From Roseovarius sp. TE539 (GTDB taxonomy: Bacteria > Pseudomonadota > Alphaproteobacteria > Rhodobacterales > Rhodobacteraceae), in the NCBI RefSeq assembly GCF_003298505.1, contig NZ_QNGB01000007.1, positions 105,402 to 169,401 on the forward strand: a DNA stretch of 64,000 nt, written 5' to 3'. Positions 1 to 8,979 of this stretch are shown in pieces. The notes beneath the pieces are model-generated. The model was not told the DNA's origin, did not search any database, and saw only the letters and a program-made list of their open reading frames with translations. Both the position numbers and the translations under genes were made by a program. Numbering within the stretch: position 1 is the stretch's first letter; every line of letters begins with the position of its first letter.

Positions 1-63
1 GCTCTTTTCGAATCCATAGAACGCGAACAGATCCGGCAAGGAGAGATCACGACCGCGCAGCAT
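1..63 (-). CDS. Possible 5' end of an unidentified protein, cut by the window edge
   Basis: An ATG on the minus strand at 63 opens a frame that runs off the left edge of the window after 21 codons, reading MLRGRDLSLPDLFAFYGFEK. It lies 118 bases downstream of the stop of the large membrane protein gene and in the same direction, so it could be the next gene of that unit. There is no clear Shine-Dalgarno sequence, and the short fragment matches no family I recognise. The region between it and the upstream gene (64-181) holds an inverted repeat GCTTGA/TCAAGC at about 67-101 and nothing else obvious. Confidence 0.3.
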   Translation of the reverse strand, partial: MLRGRDLSLPDLFAFYGFEKS

Positions 64-181
64 GAGGCTTGAGCACGCTTCAGAGACTGTCGAGGTCAAG
101 CAAAAATGCCCCGGAGACGGGTGCGAGGCCGACCGGGCGGGCGTGCGACGGGCAGGTGCCTCCGATCCGGCGCGACGTGCC

Positions 182-2905
182 CTAGCCGCGGGGCATGCGC
201 AGAATCACGCTGCGACCGCCTTTGACATAGCGCAGCTCTTCTTCGCTGATAGCGGCGACCTGCCCGCCGTCGAGCCTGTCACCCACCTGAACCTTGCGGT
301 AGCGGCCGCTGGACAGCCGTACCAGCGCCCTGCGATCCTCGGCCGCGCCATAAATGCCGATAAGGTTGACTTTGCGCAGGTTGAGGACATTGCGCTCGGT
401 TGCCTGCTTGGCCACCGTGGCAGAAGAGGGGATGTCCGGCGCCAGCGCCTGTTCGGCCGCGGCTTCAAGCCGATCCTCGTCAGCGGCGCGCAGCCGCGAT
501 ACCGTCTCCCGGAACCCTTCAGGCCGCGGGCGCGGGGTGAGTGAAACCGCGACCGCCTGCGGTTCGACATCGTTGAAGGGGCCGAGATCTGGGTTGGCGA
601 CAGCGCCATCGCGGTCCTCGATGGCGGTGTCCGTTTCGGAGTCCGGTGCGTCCGCCTCGGTGTCATTGCCGTCAGGGACGGACTCGGCCTCGTTCGCCGC
701 AGCACTGTCTTCGATGTCGTCCGGACGGATGCGGGGCCTCAGATCGAATGGCGGGTCGTCAGGCGCTTCGGCACCTTCCTCGGCGGTTTCCGGGCCGATC
801 TCACCGGGGCGCGTCCGGGGACGCAGCGACGCCAGTGTTTCGATTTCCTCACCGCTGACAGCCCCGGCAACGAATTCGGGCCGTTCGGGGAACTCCGGCG
901 GCGTCACCGGGGGAGGGCCGGCAAATATGCGTACACCCTCAGGTGACAGGGCGCCATCCTCGGTGGCCTCGACAAGCTCCGGCGGCTCAGGTGGTTCGGG
1001 GCGTGTGCCGGGCGGCGGTGGCGCGATGGGTATCGGCGGTGGCTCGTCGGGCAGCATGAGTGCCAGTTCGGGGCGCGCCACCCCATCCTGCGCGCGCAGA
1101 TCCCGGTCTATCGACGTCTTGTAGAACGCGTCGAGTCCCGCGCTTGCCGGCGGCCTCGGTGTTTGAGGCGCCAGTTGCCATATGCCCGTTGCCGCGTAGC
1201 GCGCCGCCGCTCCATCGGGTGATTGTTGCCCGTCGCCGCCACCTGTCAGGGCATCGCGCACCGCGTCGTCTATTGCGGGGTCCGGGCCATCCTGTGCGTC
1301 CGGCCCGGGCAGCGCAGCCATGTCTTCGGCGTTTTCCTGAACGGGGGGATCTTCTGCCGCTGCATCTTCAGTGGGCAAATCGGGTGCGGCAGGTTCTTCG
1401 ACAGCGACGACGGGCGGCACCTCGATCGTTTCCGCATCCGACCCCGCCGAGGGCACATCGGCAAGTTCGGTTTCATCCTGCCCGCCGGGCAAGAAGCGCG
1501 ACAACCCTTCGTCCATGAAAATGGAGGCCCACGCGGCGACCCCGGCAAGTGCCAGCAGAAGCAATGCGCTCAGTACCAGCCCGATGAAACGGGACTTGTC
1601 CTCGGTACGCCCGCGCGCGCCGAAGACCGTCATTCGTTGGGCTTCCTCGCTGGCCTTGGTGGTTCCGGCTGCCAGTGCCCTGCGCGATCCGCGATTGCTC
1701 GTGAAGGATGCGCCGAAGCCCTTGCCGCCGCTTCTTGCGGCCTGTGCGGAGGCCGTTGCACGGGTGTCTCCACCGGGGCCGGTCGGCTTTTTCGCCGCCC
1801 TGGCCTTTCGCCCGTTGCCGGATCCCAATGCAGCACCAAGGCCCGAAAATGCCTGACCGGCTCTGCGCAGGAGCCGCACAGCGGCCGCCGGCTTTTCCGT
1901 TTCAGCCGTAGAAACGCCGGGTGCGGGCACCGCCCCCCCGGATGACGTGCCGATGGTGCCGGTCTCCTGGTTTGCGGAGGGCGTTCTCGCGGGTTTTTGC
2001 GCGGCCTCGGGTTTTGTCCTGCGGCCCCACTTGCCCTTCCCCGCGGAGCCCGATGCCGAAGCGCCATTGCCCGGTCTCGGTCCGGATGGCTTGCGCCCGG
2101 GGAGCACGGAAATTCGCGACTCGGCCGTGAGCGGTTGCGTTGGCGCCGGTCCGGATTGGCGGCTAGCCCGAATGCTGGAGAAGGCGACGGCGGGTGCGTC
2201 GGCCGGTTCCGCATTTGCGCCGGTCTGTGCCGGCCCGGGGCCACCGCCTTGCAACTCCGGTTCGTCGCCCACCTCTTGCCCGGCTTCGTCCGGGACGGTC
2301 GTGGCAGGCGGTTCAGCCTGCGAAGAGTCCGCAGGAGTGCCGGTTTCGCCATGGCTGGCCGGTGCAATTATGCGGATCGGCGCTGTTTCACGTTCCACGT
2401 CCTCGCCAGCGGGAAGAATTTCCGCGGCGTGACGTGTCTTTCCGAAAAAAGGCTCACCGACGAAGCTGCCAGCCTCCGGGATCGCAACGAAACAGCAGGG
2501 TGCGAATCGATGCTCCGCGGCGAAATCTTCGGCTTCGTCGAGCGTTTCGCGCGCCACCGCCGCGACATACACATATCCGCCCCCGACAGACCAGTCATAC
2601 GAGAGATCCTCCACCGCATACGGGGTCGCGCCTTCAAGGGATTCGCGCACCGCTTGCGCGGTTGCGTCGGCGCCGCGCGCGGAATCCTCGAAGGTCAGGT
2701 AACGGATCTGCTCGTTGGGAATGACCAGCTTGCTGAACATTCCCGACGGCTCCAACGCGACCGCAGTTTCACGCAGCTTTGCCAGTTCCTCTGCCAGAGC
2801 GGTATTTTCGAGCGTCACCTCCCCGACGCGCTGCCAGCCCGGAAATGACCGGTGCAGAAGTCCAATGCCTTCGAAAGACAGCGTCAGGGCGAAATTCGGT
2901 TTCAT
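182..2905 (-). CDS. Large membrane-anchored protein with GspL/PilM-like N-terminus and PilP/GspC-like C-terminus
   Basis: The 907-residue product has three parts. The first about 170 residues contain a stretch resembling PilM/GspL-type proteins, with TPYAVEDLSYDW near residue 95. A long Pro/Ala/Gly-rich low-complexity region follows, carrying one strong membrane helix near residues 440-465 (IGLVLSALLLLALAGVAAW). After a second acidic, proline-rich linker with repeated RPR motifs comes a conserved last 70 residues (VNLIGIYG, VQVGDRLDGGQVAAI, LRYVKGGR) resembling the periplasmic domain of PilP/GspC. This suggests a cytoplasmic N-terminus and periplasmic C-terminus. Homologues in Rhodobacterales are often annotated 'translation initiation factor 2', which the sequence does not support. 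The ATG at 2905 is preferred over a GTG six bases upstream because GAAAG then sits at better spacing. Confidence 0.75.
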   Translation of the reverse strand: MKPNFALTLSFEGIGLLHRSFPGWQRVGEVTLENTALAEELAKLRETAVALEPSGMFSKLVIPNEQIRYLTFEDSARGADATAQAVRESLEGATPYAVEDLSYDWSVGGGYVYVAAVARETLDEAEDFAAEHRFAPCCFVAIPEAGSFVGEPFFGKTRHAAEILPAGEDVERETAPIRIIAPASHGETGTPADSSQAEPPATTVPDEAGQEVGDEPELQGGGPGPAQTGANAEPADAPAVAFSSIRASRQSGPAPTQPLTAESRISVLPGRKPSGPRPGNGASASGSAGKGKWGRRTKPEAAQKPARTPSANQETGTIGTSSGGAVPAPGVSTAETEKPAAAVRLLRRAGQAFSGLGAALGSGNGRKARAAKKPTGPGGDTRATASAQAARSGGKGFGASFTSNRGSRRALAAGTTKASEEAQRMTVFGARGRTEDKSRFIGLVLSALLLLALAGVAAWASIFMDEGLSRFLPGGQDETELADVPSAGSDAETIEVPPVVAVEEPAAPDLPTEDAAAEDPPVQENAEDMAALPGPDAQDGPDPAIDDAVRDALTGGGDGQQSPDGAAARYAATGIWQLAPQTPRPPASAGLDAFYKTSIDRDLRAQDGVARPELALMLPDEPPPIPIAPPPPGTRPEPPEPPELVEATEDGALSPEGVRIFAGPPPVTPPEFPERPEFVAGAVSGEEIETLASLRPRTRPGEIGPETAEEGAEAPDDPPFDLRPRIRPDDIEDSAAANEAESVPDGNDTEADAPDSETDTAIEDRDGAVANPDLGPFNDVEPQAVAVSLTPRPRPEGFRETVSRLRAADEDRLEAAAEQALAPDIPSSATVAKQATERNVLNLRKVNLIGIYGAAEDRRALVRLSSGRYRKVQVGDRLDGGQVAAISEEELRYVKGGRSVILRMPRG

Positions 2906-3049
2906 TTGCACCGTTCTTTCAGCGGTATCCCCCAGCGGAGGCTTCCCCCCACAACATTCGGATTTTACAGCACCTTCCCGCCGAATAAAAGGAAAAGCCC
3001 GGATGCCGCGCCGCCATCCGCCGACGACGGGCCATTCAGGGCCGCCCCC

Positions 3050-4330
3050 TCAGCGCGCCGCCTTGGCAAGTGCCTGTTCGAGATCGGCTATCAAGTCGTT
3101 CGCGTCCTCGATGCCGATGGAGATGCGCACGACGTCCGGTGCGGCGCCGGCGGCTTTCTGCTGTTCGGGCGTGAGCTGTCGGTGAGTGGTCGACGCCGAG
3201 TGGATGATCAGGGAACGGGTGTCGCCGAGGTTGGCCACATGGCTGAACAGTTCCAGACTGTCCACCAGCTTGACGCACGCGTCATACCCGCCTTTCAGAG
3301 CCACGGTGAACAATCCGCCTGCGCCCTTAGGGCAGGTTGTCTTGACGCGATCGTTGTAGGGGGAGGACCTGAGCCCCGCGTAGGTCACGTGATCCACCGC
3401 GGAATGCTGTTCCAGCCAACCGGCGACCTTCTCGGCGTTTTCGCAATGTCTCTGCATCCGCAGGCTCAGGGTCTCGATCCCCAGCATCGTGTAATGCGCG
3501 GCCTGCGGATTGAGTGTCATGCCCAGATCACGCAGCCCCACCGCGATGCCGTGAAAGGTGAATGCCAGCGGCCCGAACGTTTCGTGGAATTTCAGCCCGT
3601 GATAGGCCGGTTCCGGTTCGCTGAGCGAAGGGAATTTGCCGCTGGCGGTCCAATCGAAGCTGCCTGAATCCACCACGCATCCGCCTGTTACCGTTCCATT
3701 GCCGGTCAGGAACTTGGTCATCGAATGCACGACCAGGGTTGCACCGTGCTCGATCGGGCGGCACAGGTATGGCGTGGCCGACGTGTTGTCGACAACAAGC
3801 GGCAGCCCGGCCTTGTCGGCCAGCTTGGCCAGCGCATCGAGATCGGCGATGTGGCCACCCGGATTGGCGATGGATTCGCAGAATATCGCACGGGTGTTGT
3901 CGTCGATCGCCGCGCGGATCGCGTCCGCGTCGTCGATATCGACGAATTTCGCCTCCCAGCCGAACCGCTTGATCGTCTGTGAAAACTGCGTCACCGATCC
4001 CCCGTAGAGGCGGGTGGACACCACCACATTGCACCCCGGCTGCATCAGCGGGAAAAGTGCCATGATCTGCGCAGCATGCCCCGAAGAACAGCAGACGGCC
4101 CCGGCGCCGCCCTCCAGCGTGGCCATGCGTTCCTGCAGGGCCGCCACTGTCGGGTTTGTCAGCCGTGAATAGATATACCCGACCTCTTGCAGGTTGAAGA
4201 GGGCGGCGGCGTGCTCGGCGTCGCGGAAAACATATGCGGTGGTCTGGTAGATCGGCGTCTGCCGGGCGCCGGTTGCCGGGTCGGGCCGGGCGCCTGCGTG
4301 GATCTGCAACGTGTCAAAGCCGTAGGCCAT
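3050..4330 (-). CDS. metY: O-acetylhomoserine aminocarboxypropyltransferase (O-acetylhomoserine sulfhydrylase)
   Basis: This cytoplasmic PLP enzyme makes homocysteine, or methionine with methanethiol, from O-acetylhomoserine and sulfide. It belongs to the Cys/Met metabolism fold-type I family. The 426-residue length and opening [20 protein letters not shown] are typical of MetY. The PLP-binding lysine is visible in [12 protein letters not shown] (about residue 206), the family motif GCNVVVST and the substrate-loop sequence [11 protein letters not shown] are present. The start at 4330 follows a good GGGAGG box; a further upstream GTG start in the same frame lacks one. I saw no SAM riboswitch in the 117 bases upstream. 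The gene is monocistronic as far as the flanks show. MetZ-type O-succinylhomoserine enzymes are the alternative, but the length favours MetY. Confidence 0.93.
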   Translation of the reverse strand: MAYGFDTLQIHAGARPDPATGARQTPIYQTTAYVFRDAEHAAALFNLQEVGYIYSRLTNPTVAALQERMATLEGGAGAVCCSSGHAAQIMALFPLMQPGCNVVVSTRLYGGSVTQFSQTIKRFGWEAKFVDIDDADAIRAAIDDNTRAIFCESIANPGGHIADLDALAKLADKAGLPLVVDNTSATPYLCRPIEHGATLVVHSMTKFLTGNGTVTGGCVVDSGSFDWTASGKFPSLSEPEPAYHGLKFHETFGPLAFTFHGIAVGLRDLGMTLNPQAAHYTMLGIETLSLRMQRHCENAEKVAGWLEQHSAVDHVTYAGLRSSPYNDRVKTTCPKGAGGLFTVALKGGYDACVKLVDSLELFSHVANLGDTRSLIIHSASTTHRQLTPEQQKAAGAAPDVVRISIGIEDANDLIADLEQALAKAAR

Positions 4331-4447
4331 CTTTGTCCTCCCAAGGGATATCGGTTCAACGCCAAGGTTTACGGTATCGCGAGAGACGCCACAACTGGTC
4401 ACGCTGCCGGCGACGGAACGGTCGCTTCCGTGACCGCGTGGGCATCA

Positions 4448-5452
4448 CTATCTCATCCAGAAGCCGTTGCGCTTGATCCTGTTGCGGATGGCCTGTTCCT
4501 TGCGCGGCAAGTCGTCCTGGTCAAAAAGCGCGCGCACCTTCCGGCCGCGGCCATGGTAGATCATGAACTTCATCGCATCGTGGGATTTCAGTACCTTCTT
4601 GATCCTGTTCGGCGCGCTCACCGCTTCGAGCACCTCGACCGCGCGATCCGATTCGCGCGCGTAAAGCAGCGGCAGCAACCGGTAGTGGCATGTCACTTCA
4701 CCATCCAGAAGACCTTTGGGCAGGGTATCGCGCCCGCCTCCCAGGGAATGGATCACGAGAGGCAAAGCAACCTGATCCAGCCAGGGATCGAGAGACTGGC
4801 AGACCAGTTCGGGCGGCGGATCATCCCGTATCGCGAGGGCGTAGTCCAGAAACCGCTGGCCGAAAATGCGCGGACATTCGTAAAAGAAAAAACCGGCGTT
4901 GAAGTAGAGGTAGCGGCGCCAGAATTCGTCCGGATAACCTTGATCGAGCGAAGAGTCGAAATCCAGCCGGAACTTGTCGTAGAGAGATTTCCAGATCCGC
5001 GTGTAGCCCGGGCCGTACAGTTCGATCTCCGGCCATGTCCCCTCGCGGCGCAGCGATGCGGTCGGCCGCCCGAATTCGAACGGCACGCGCGACAAGCTGT
5101 CGAGGATCAGGGTGTCGGTATCGAAGAAGACGAAGGGTTCTCCCTCGGGTAGGGAAAGCAGCGCCTCGATCTTGTTTCCATAGGGATAGCTGCTTCCGAA
5201 ATGGTGGCATTCGAATGGCAGGATCTCCGCGCCGAGTTCTTCCAGCAGAGCGCGGCACTCGGGGTTGCGAATGGCAGGATCGCCCTGCCAGAGCAGACCG
5301 GGTTGCGGCTCCGCGATCAGCAGTCGGCCGGAGAAATCCGGACTCATCGCTCTGAGCGAGGCTGCGAACAGGACCGCCTCGTACTGAAGCCGGCCGCCCT
5401 GCGCGATCACAACGATGTTGAAGGATTGGATGTCATCTGCCGTTGCGGCCAT
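4448..5452 (-). CDS. Glycosyltransferase, family-8-like
   Basis: This 334-residue soluble protein begins with a Rossmann-like strand (FNIVVIAQGGRLQYEAVLFAASL) and has a DxD-type metal and nucleotide-sugar motif in FVFFDTDTLILDSL near residue 110, followed by YLYFNAGFFFYECP and a conserved D-x-x-W-L-D-Q segment (DPWLDQVALPLVIHSLGGG). That order is characteristic of retaining family-8-like transferases. There is no signal peptide or membrane segment, so it probably acts in the cytoplasm on a surface polysaccharide or lipid acceptor, but neither donor nor acceptor can be read from the sequence. It stands alone between metY and tRNA-Tyr, so the context gives no further clue. A weak GGGGC precedes the ATG. 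Confidence 0.7.
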   Translation of the reverse strand: MAATADDIQSFNIVVIAQGGRLQYEAVLFAASLRAMSPDFSGRLLIAEPQPGLLWQGDPAIRNPECRALLEELGAEILPFECHHFGSSYPYGNKIEALLSLPEGEPFVFFDTDTLILDSLSRVPFEFGRPTASLRREGTWPEIELYGPGYTRIWKSLYDKFRLDFDSSLDQGYPDEFWRRYLYFNAGFFFYECPRIFGQRFLDYALAIRDDPPPELVCQSLDPWLDQVALPLVIHSLGGGRDTLPKGLLDGEVTCHYRLLPLLYARESDRAVEVLEAVSAPNRIKKVLKSHDAMKFMIYHGRGRKVRALFDQDDLPRKEQAIRNRIKRNGFWMR

Positions 5453-5740
5453 ACTTGCCCCGGTGGTGCCACTGCCTCGTTGCGCCCACTATAGGATGGT
5501 TGCAGGATCGGCAGAAGGGGCAGTTTTCGGGGAATGCGACAAAGTGGATCCCGCCTGCAGCTCGCACGGACATGACGGCAGGATTGCAGAAGCCTGTGAC
5601 CAGTATCGCAACCCTTGGCGATGAGATCGGAGAAGGCGGCAAACCGACCAATGCCCGCGCGAGACTTGTGCACAAATGCCCGTCTGCACGCCCCTGGCCC
5701 GATGAAGGAATCCGGGTGTTTCACGATCGTCTTGGAAAAG
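5453..5740. other. Intergenic region with no supported gene
   Basis: These 288 bases lie between the glycosyltransferase start and the tRNA-Tyr 3' end. Several short overlapping reading frames occur, but none has a ribosome-binding site or protein-like composition. A minus-strand TATAGT at 5488-5493 could be the -10 element of the glycosyltransferase promoter; no good -35 element is at the expected distance. I see nothing else. Confidence 0.5.
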
Positions 5741-5824
5741 TGGTGGGCGACCTAGGAATCGAACCTAGCGTGCGTCTCCGCGAGGGAGTTACAGTCCCCT
5801 GCCACACCTTGCGGCCTGTCGCCC
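5741..5824 (-). tRNA. tRNA-Tyr (anticodon GTA)
   Basis: Read on the minus strand, the molecule begins GGGCGAC and ends GTCGCCC-A-CCA, so the acceptor stem pairs perfectly and CCA is encoded. The T arm is CTAGG-TTCGATT-CCTAG. The anticodon loop reads ACTGTAACT, giving GTA. A long variable arm is present, as expected for bacterial type II tRNA-Tyr. It is transcribed away from rlmB. Confidence 0.95.
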
Positions 5825-5958
5825 ACTTCCGGCGGGGATGCGCCGGGCGTGGAGGGCTGATTACTAGCGCCGCCGAGACCCGTCAACAGGAAATTGGCTT
5901 GCACGCAGCGGCTCTCCGGCGCATGGTCAGGCGCTCGGATAACAGGGCATTGTGAGCG

Positions 5959-6738
5959 ATGAAGAAACCCCGCTGGGTGATCGAAAAGGAGCAGGGCAGG
6001 CGTGCCGCCGCGGCCGAGACTGTCTGGCTCTTTGGGCTGCACGCGGTGCGCGATGCCTTGGGCAATCCGGCGCGCGACAAGCGCCGGCTGATCGTCACGC
6101 GCAATGCCCAGAGCCGCTTGAGCGAGGCCATCGCCATGTCCGGAATGGTGCCCGAGGTCGCGGACGCCCGACGGTTTCCCGCCCCTCTGGACCCTCAGTC
6201 CGTGCATCAGGGTGCCGCGCTGGAGGTTGCACCGCTTGACTGGGGCAGCCTCTCCGAATGCTGCATGCCCCGTGACGCGCTGCCGCCGCGGACCGTGCTT
6301 CTGGACCGGGTCTCGGACCCTCACAACGTTGGCGCGATCCTGCGTTCGGCCGAGGTTTTCGGCGCTTGCGCGGTGATCGCGCCGCGCCGTCACTCGGCCC
6401 CGGAAACCGGGGCACTGGCCAAGACCGCAAGCGGTGCGCTGGAACGTCAGCCTTACCTGCGGGTGCGCAACCTGGCCGCCGCGATCGCGGAGTTGCAGGA
6501 CATGGGATACCTCGTCCTCGGGCTTGACGGTGATGCGCCGGACGACCTTGCGTCGGGAATGGCGCAGGCTTCCGGCCGGGCCGTCGCGATTGTTCTCGGG
6601 GCGGAGGGGCCGGGCCTCAGGGCCAAGACCCGCGAAAGCTGCGACAATCTGGTACGGATCGGCTACGCGGGTGCATTTGGATCCCTCAATGTCTCCAATG
6701 CCGCCGCGGTCGCCCTATATGCGTCCAGACAGGTCTGA
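5959..6738 (+). CDS. rlmB: TrmH-family 23S rRNA (guanosine-2'-O)-methyltransferase
   Basis: This 259-residue SPOUT methyltransferase is predicted to methylate the 2'-O of G2251 in 23S rRNA using SAM. The N-terminal substrate-binding domain includes VWLFGLHAVRDALGNPARD. The catalytic SPOUT domain carries all three family motifs: LDRVSDPHNVGAILRSAEVF near residue 115, VLGAEGPGL near residue 215, and SLNVSNAAAVALY at the C-terminus. Length and motif spacing fit RlmB rather than tRNA-specific TrmH. It is divergent from tRNA-Tyr and followed 15 bases later by a zinc-ribbon gene that could be cotranscribed. Confidence 0.9.
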   Translation: MKKPRWVIEKEQGRRAAAAETVWLFGLHAVRDALGNPARDKRRLIVTRNAQSRLSEAIAMSGMVPEVADARRFPAPLDPQSVHQGAALEVAPLDWGSLSECCMPRDALPPRTVLLDRVSDPHNVGAILRSAEVFGACAVIAPRRHSAPETGALAKTASGALERQPYLRVRNLAAAIAELQDMGYLVLGLDGDAPDDLASGMAQASGRAVAIVLGAEGPGLRAKTRESCDNLVRIGYAGAFGSLNVSNAAAVALYASRQV

Positions 6739-6752
6739 ACCACGGGGGCGGA

Positions 6753-7097
6753 ATGGGCACAAAGATCGCGACATGCTGTTATTGCGGAACGCGGGCCGCG
6801 CTGGTCCTCGATCGGGGACGTCACGAATTGGCATGCAGGGCGTGTGGCGCGCCCTTGCATGAAATGAAGGCGATGCCGGTGCCCAAAGAGAAAAAGCGCG
6901 GCGGACCCGGGCATAATCCGCATGTCACCGGAAAGGGGCGGCCCAAGCGCCGCCGGGACCACGGTGAAAACCGCAAGGATCCCGGTGCTCGCGATGATTA
7001 CACACGGCGCAAGCCGCGCCGCGGCCGTCGCCGCAAGCCCTTTCTGAGAAAGATGGCCGAAGAGGTGTGGGACCTGCTTGAGGACATCATTGACTGA
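6753..7097 (+). CDS. Small basic zinc-ribbon protein of unknown function
   Basis: The 114-residue product has two CxxC pairs near the N-terminus (CCYCGTRA and CRACGAPL), the layout of a zinc ribbon. A long Lys/Arg-rich stretch follows (RRKPRRGRRRKPF near residue 95), then a short acidic end (EEVWDLLEDIID). The basic tail suggests nucleic-acid binding, and the position just downstream of rlmB makes an RNA- or ribosome-related role possible, but that is inference. I do not recognise a named family beyond hypothetical proteins of Rhodobacterales. Confidence 0.65.
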   Translation: MGTKIATCCYCGTRAALVLDRGRHELACRACGAPLHEMKAMPVPKEKKRGGPGHNPHVTGKGRPKRRRDHGENRKDPGARDDYTRRKPRRGRRRKPFLRKMAEEVWDLLEDIID

Positions 7098-7251
7098 GCA
7101 TGAACCGTGCGCGGCATGCCCGACTGTTCTCAAGGTTTGTTCACAGCAATATTACATGCCCTTTTTATATGGAAAATGGCCCCTATATCAAGCTCAGAGG
7201 CGCCGGACCGGAACTCTGGCGTTTCACTTCACTGTCCCTCGTTCCGTGACT

Positions 7252-7281
7252 GCGCCCAAGGTTTCCTTGGGCGCTTTTTTT
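7252..7281 (+). terminator. Rho-independent terminator
   Basis: A perfect nine-base-pair stem, GCGCCCAAG/CTTGGGCGC, with loop GTTTC (7252-7274) is followed by a run of seven T. It lies 155 bases downstream of the zinc-ribbon stop codon and 28 bases before the next gene. It therefore ends either a long 3' untranslated region or a separate small RNA. Confidence 0.85.
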
Positions 7282-7309
7282 CGCTGTCCTCCGGTGCTAG
7301 ACCCGCGGC

Positions 7310-7783
7310 ATGACTCAACACTACTCCGACGCTTATCTTCGCGGCATCCTTCAACGCACCCGTCGAATCGCGGTCGTCGGTGTGTCGTTGAACCCGGTCA
7401 GGCCCAGCTACTATGTCGCGCGCTACCTGTCATTGAAGAATTTCGACGTTGTGCCGGTGAACCCGGGCCATGCCGGGGAAACGGTTTTCGGGCGAAAGGT
7501 GGTGGCGAGTCTCTCGGACATTGACGGGAAGGTGGACATGGTGGACATCTTCCGACGGTCGGATCACGTGCCGCCGATCGTGGACGAGGCGTTGAAGGTG
7601 TTCCCGGACCTGCGCACGGTATGGATGCAGATCGGTGTCGAAAACGAGGCTGCCGCCGACGCGGCGCGTGCCCGCGGCGTGGATGTGATCATGAATCGCT
7701 GCCCGAAAATCGAGTATCAACGCCTCTTCGGCGAGTTGCGCATGGGCGGCTTCAATACCGGGATAATCTCGTCAAGGCTCTGA
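7310..7783 (+). CDS. CoA-binding domain protein (YccU-like)
   Basis: This 157-residue single-domain protein has the CoA_binding_2 Rossmann fold. The N-terminal dinucleotide-type motif is RIAVVGVSLNPVRPSYYVARYL, and the strand-turn motifs VVPVNPGHAGETVFGRKV, VDMVDIFRRSDHVPPIVDEAL and VWMQIGVENEAAA follow, with the conserved end VIMNRCPKIEYQRL. The family resembles the CoA-binding part of acyl-CoA synthetase alpha subunits but lacks the catalytic ligase domains, and its cellular job is not established. A close paralogue sits 8 kb downstream at 15359. It is convergent with hisE. Confidence 0.85.
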   Translation: MTQHYSDAYLRGILQRTRRIAVVGVSLNPVRPSYYVARYLSLKNFDVVPVNPGHAGETVFGRKVVASLSDIDGKVDMVDIFRRSDHVPPIVDEALKVFPDLRTVWMQIGVENEAAADAARARGVDVIMNRCPKIEYQRLFGELRMGGFNTGIISSRL

Positions 7784-7805
7784 ACGGGCCGGCCGGGGCT
7801 GGCCG

Positions 7806-8117
7806 TCAATCGGTGCGTGCGGCCTTTTCTGCCAACCCGGAGCGGTGCTGTCGCGCCTCGAGCACCGCCATCACATCGGCAAGCGGCACCCCGCGGGCCT
7901 CCAGCATGACAAGAAGGTGGAAAAGCACGTCCGCCGCCTCGGAGGTCAGCCTTTCGGGATCGTTGCGGACCGCCTCGATGATCGCCTCGATCGCCTCCTC
8001 GCCGAACTTTTCGGCCGCCTTTTCGGGCCCCTGCTGAAGAAGCCGTGCTGTCCAGCTTTCGGAGGGATCCGCCGTCGCCCGCGAGGTCACGATCTCTGCA
8101 AGTTCCTCGAGCGTCAT
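7806..8117 (-). CDS. hisE: Phosphoribosyl-ATP pyrophosphatase
   Basis: HisE catalyses the second step of histidine synthesis, hydrolysing PR-ATP to PR-AMP and diphosphate. The 103-residue single domain has the all-alpha MazG-like fold with the metal-binding pattern [11 protein letters not shown] and [13 protein letters not shown]. It is the free HisE form, not fused to HisI; no hisI is present in the window. The ATG overlaps the hisF stop by four bases, so the two genes are translationally coupled, and it ends the minus-strand histidine cluster. Confidence 0.95.
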   Translation of the reverse strand: MTLEELAEIVTSRATADPSESWTARLLQQGPEKAAEKFGEEAIEAIIEAVRNDPERLTSEAADVLFHLLVMLEARGVPLADVMAVLEARQHRSGLAEKAARTD

Positions 8118-8878
8118 GCGCCTGTCCTCACGGGTATGCCGGCGGCGGCCATGTGCGCCTTGGCCTGCTGTATGGAGAACTCGCCGAAATGGAAAATCGA
8201 TGCTGCCAGCACGGCGCTGGCATGGCCCTCTCTGACGCCCTCGACAAGATGGTCCAGGGTGCCGACCCCGCCTGATGCTATGACAGGGATGCGTACCGCG
8301 TCGCTGATCGCCCGGGTCAGCGCGATGTTGAACCCCGCACGTGTACCATCACGGTCCATCGAGGTCAGCAGGATCTCTCCTGCGCCCTTCGATTCGGCCA
8401 GCCGGGCGAACTCGACCGCGTCGATGCCTGTTTTTTGACGTCCGCCATGGGTGAATATCTCCCATCTGCCGGGCGAGACGGTCTTGGCGTCGATCGCCAC
8501 GACGATACACTGGCTTCCAAAGCGGTCCGCAGCGCGATGTATGACATCGGGATCCCTGACCGCGGCGGAATTGAAGCTGACCTTGTCGGCGCCGGCGAGC
8601 AGGAGATCACGCACGTCATCAGCCGAGCGCACACCACCACCCACTGTCAACGGAATATAGCAGGCTTCGGCGGTGCGGCGCACCACGTCGAACATGGTGC
8701 CTCGGTTCTCATGCGTGGCGTGGATATCGAGAAAACAGATCTCGTCCGCGCCCTCCGCGTCATAGGCCCGTGCGGCATCGACCGGGTCACCTGCATCACG
8801 CAGATCTACGAAATTCACGCCCTTGACCACGCGGCCATCGGCAACGTCGAGGCAGGGGATGATCCGGGTCTTGAGCAT
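8114..8878 (-). CDS. hisF: Imidazole glycerol phosphate synthase, cyclase subunit
   Basis: HisF is a (beta/alpha)8-barrel that uses ammonia from HisH to convert PRFAR into imidazole glycerol phosphate and AICAR. The 254-residue protein begins [20 protein letters not shown], with the catalytic Asp in IPCLDV, and shows the phosphate-binding strands [13 protein letters not shown] and VIASGGVG. The second catalytic Asp lies in [10 protein letters not shown]. It sits immediately upstream of hisE with a four-base overlap and shares barrel ancestry with HisA, encoded at 9448-10170. No strong Shine-Dalgarno sequence precedes the ATG. Confidence 0.97.
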   Translation of the reverse strand: MLKTRIIPCLDVADGRVVKGVNFVDLRDAGDPVDAARAYDAEGADEICFLDIHATHENRGTMFDVVRRTAEACYIPLTVGGGVRSADDVRDLLLAGADKVSFNSAAVRDPDVIHRAADRFGSQCIVVAIDAKTVSPGRWEIFTHGGRQKTGIDAVEFARLAESKGAGEILLTSMDRDGTRAGFNIALTRAISDAVRIPVIASGGVGTLDHLVEGVREGHASAVLAASIFHFGEFSIQQAKAHMAAAGIPVRTGA

Positions 8879-8979
8879 ATTGTCGCTGTTACAGGAATTT
8901 CACGGCGTTGTTTATGGGCATTCCGGCAAAGATGCCAGAGGATGCCGGTGATTTTGTAATGCAACGGAGGGAATTGAAC

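Noticed and set aside
4331..4447. Possible SAM riboswitch upstream of metY
   Set aside because: Alphaproteobacterial metY genes often carry SAM-II, so I looked for its pseudoknot pattern and the GCUAA-type segment near the ribosome-binding site. Neither is present; only a plain leader with GGGAGG is visible.
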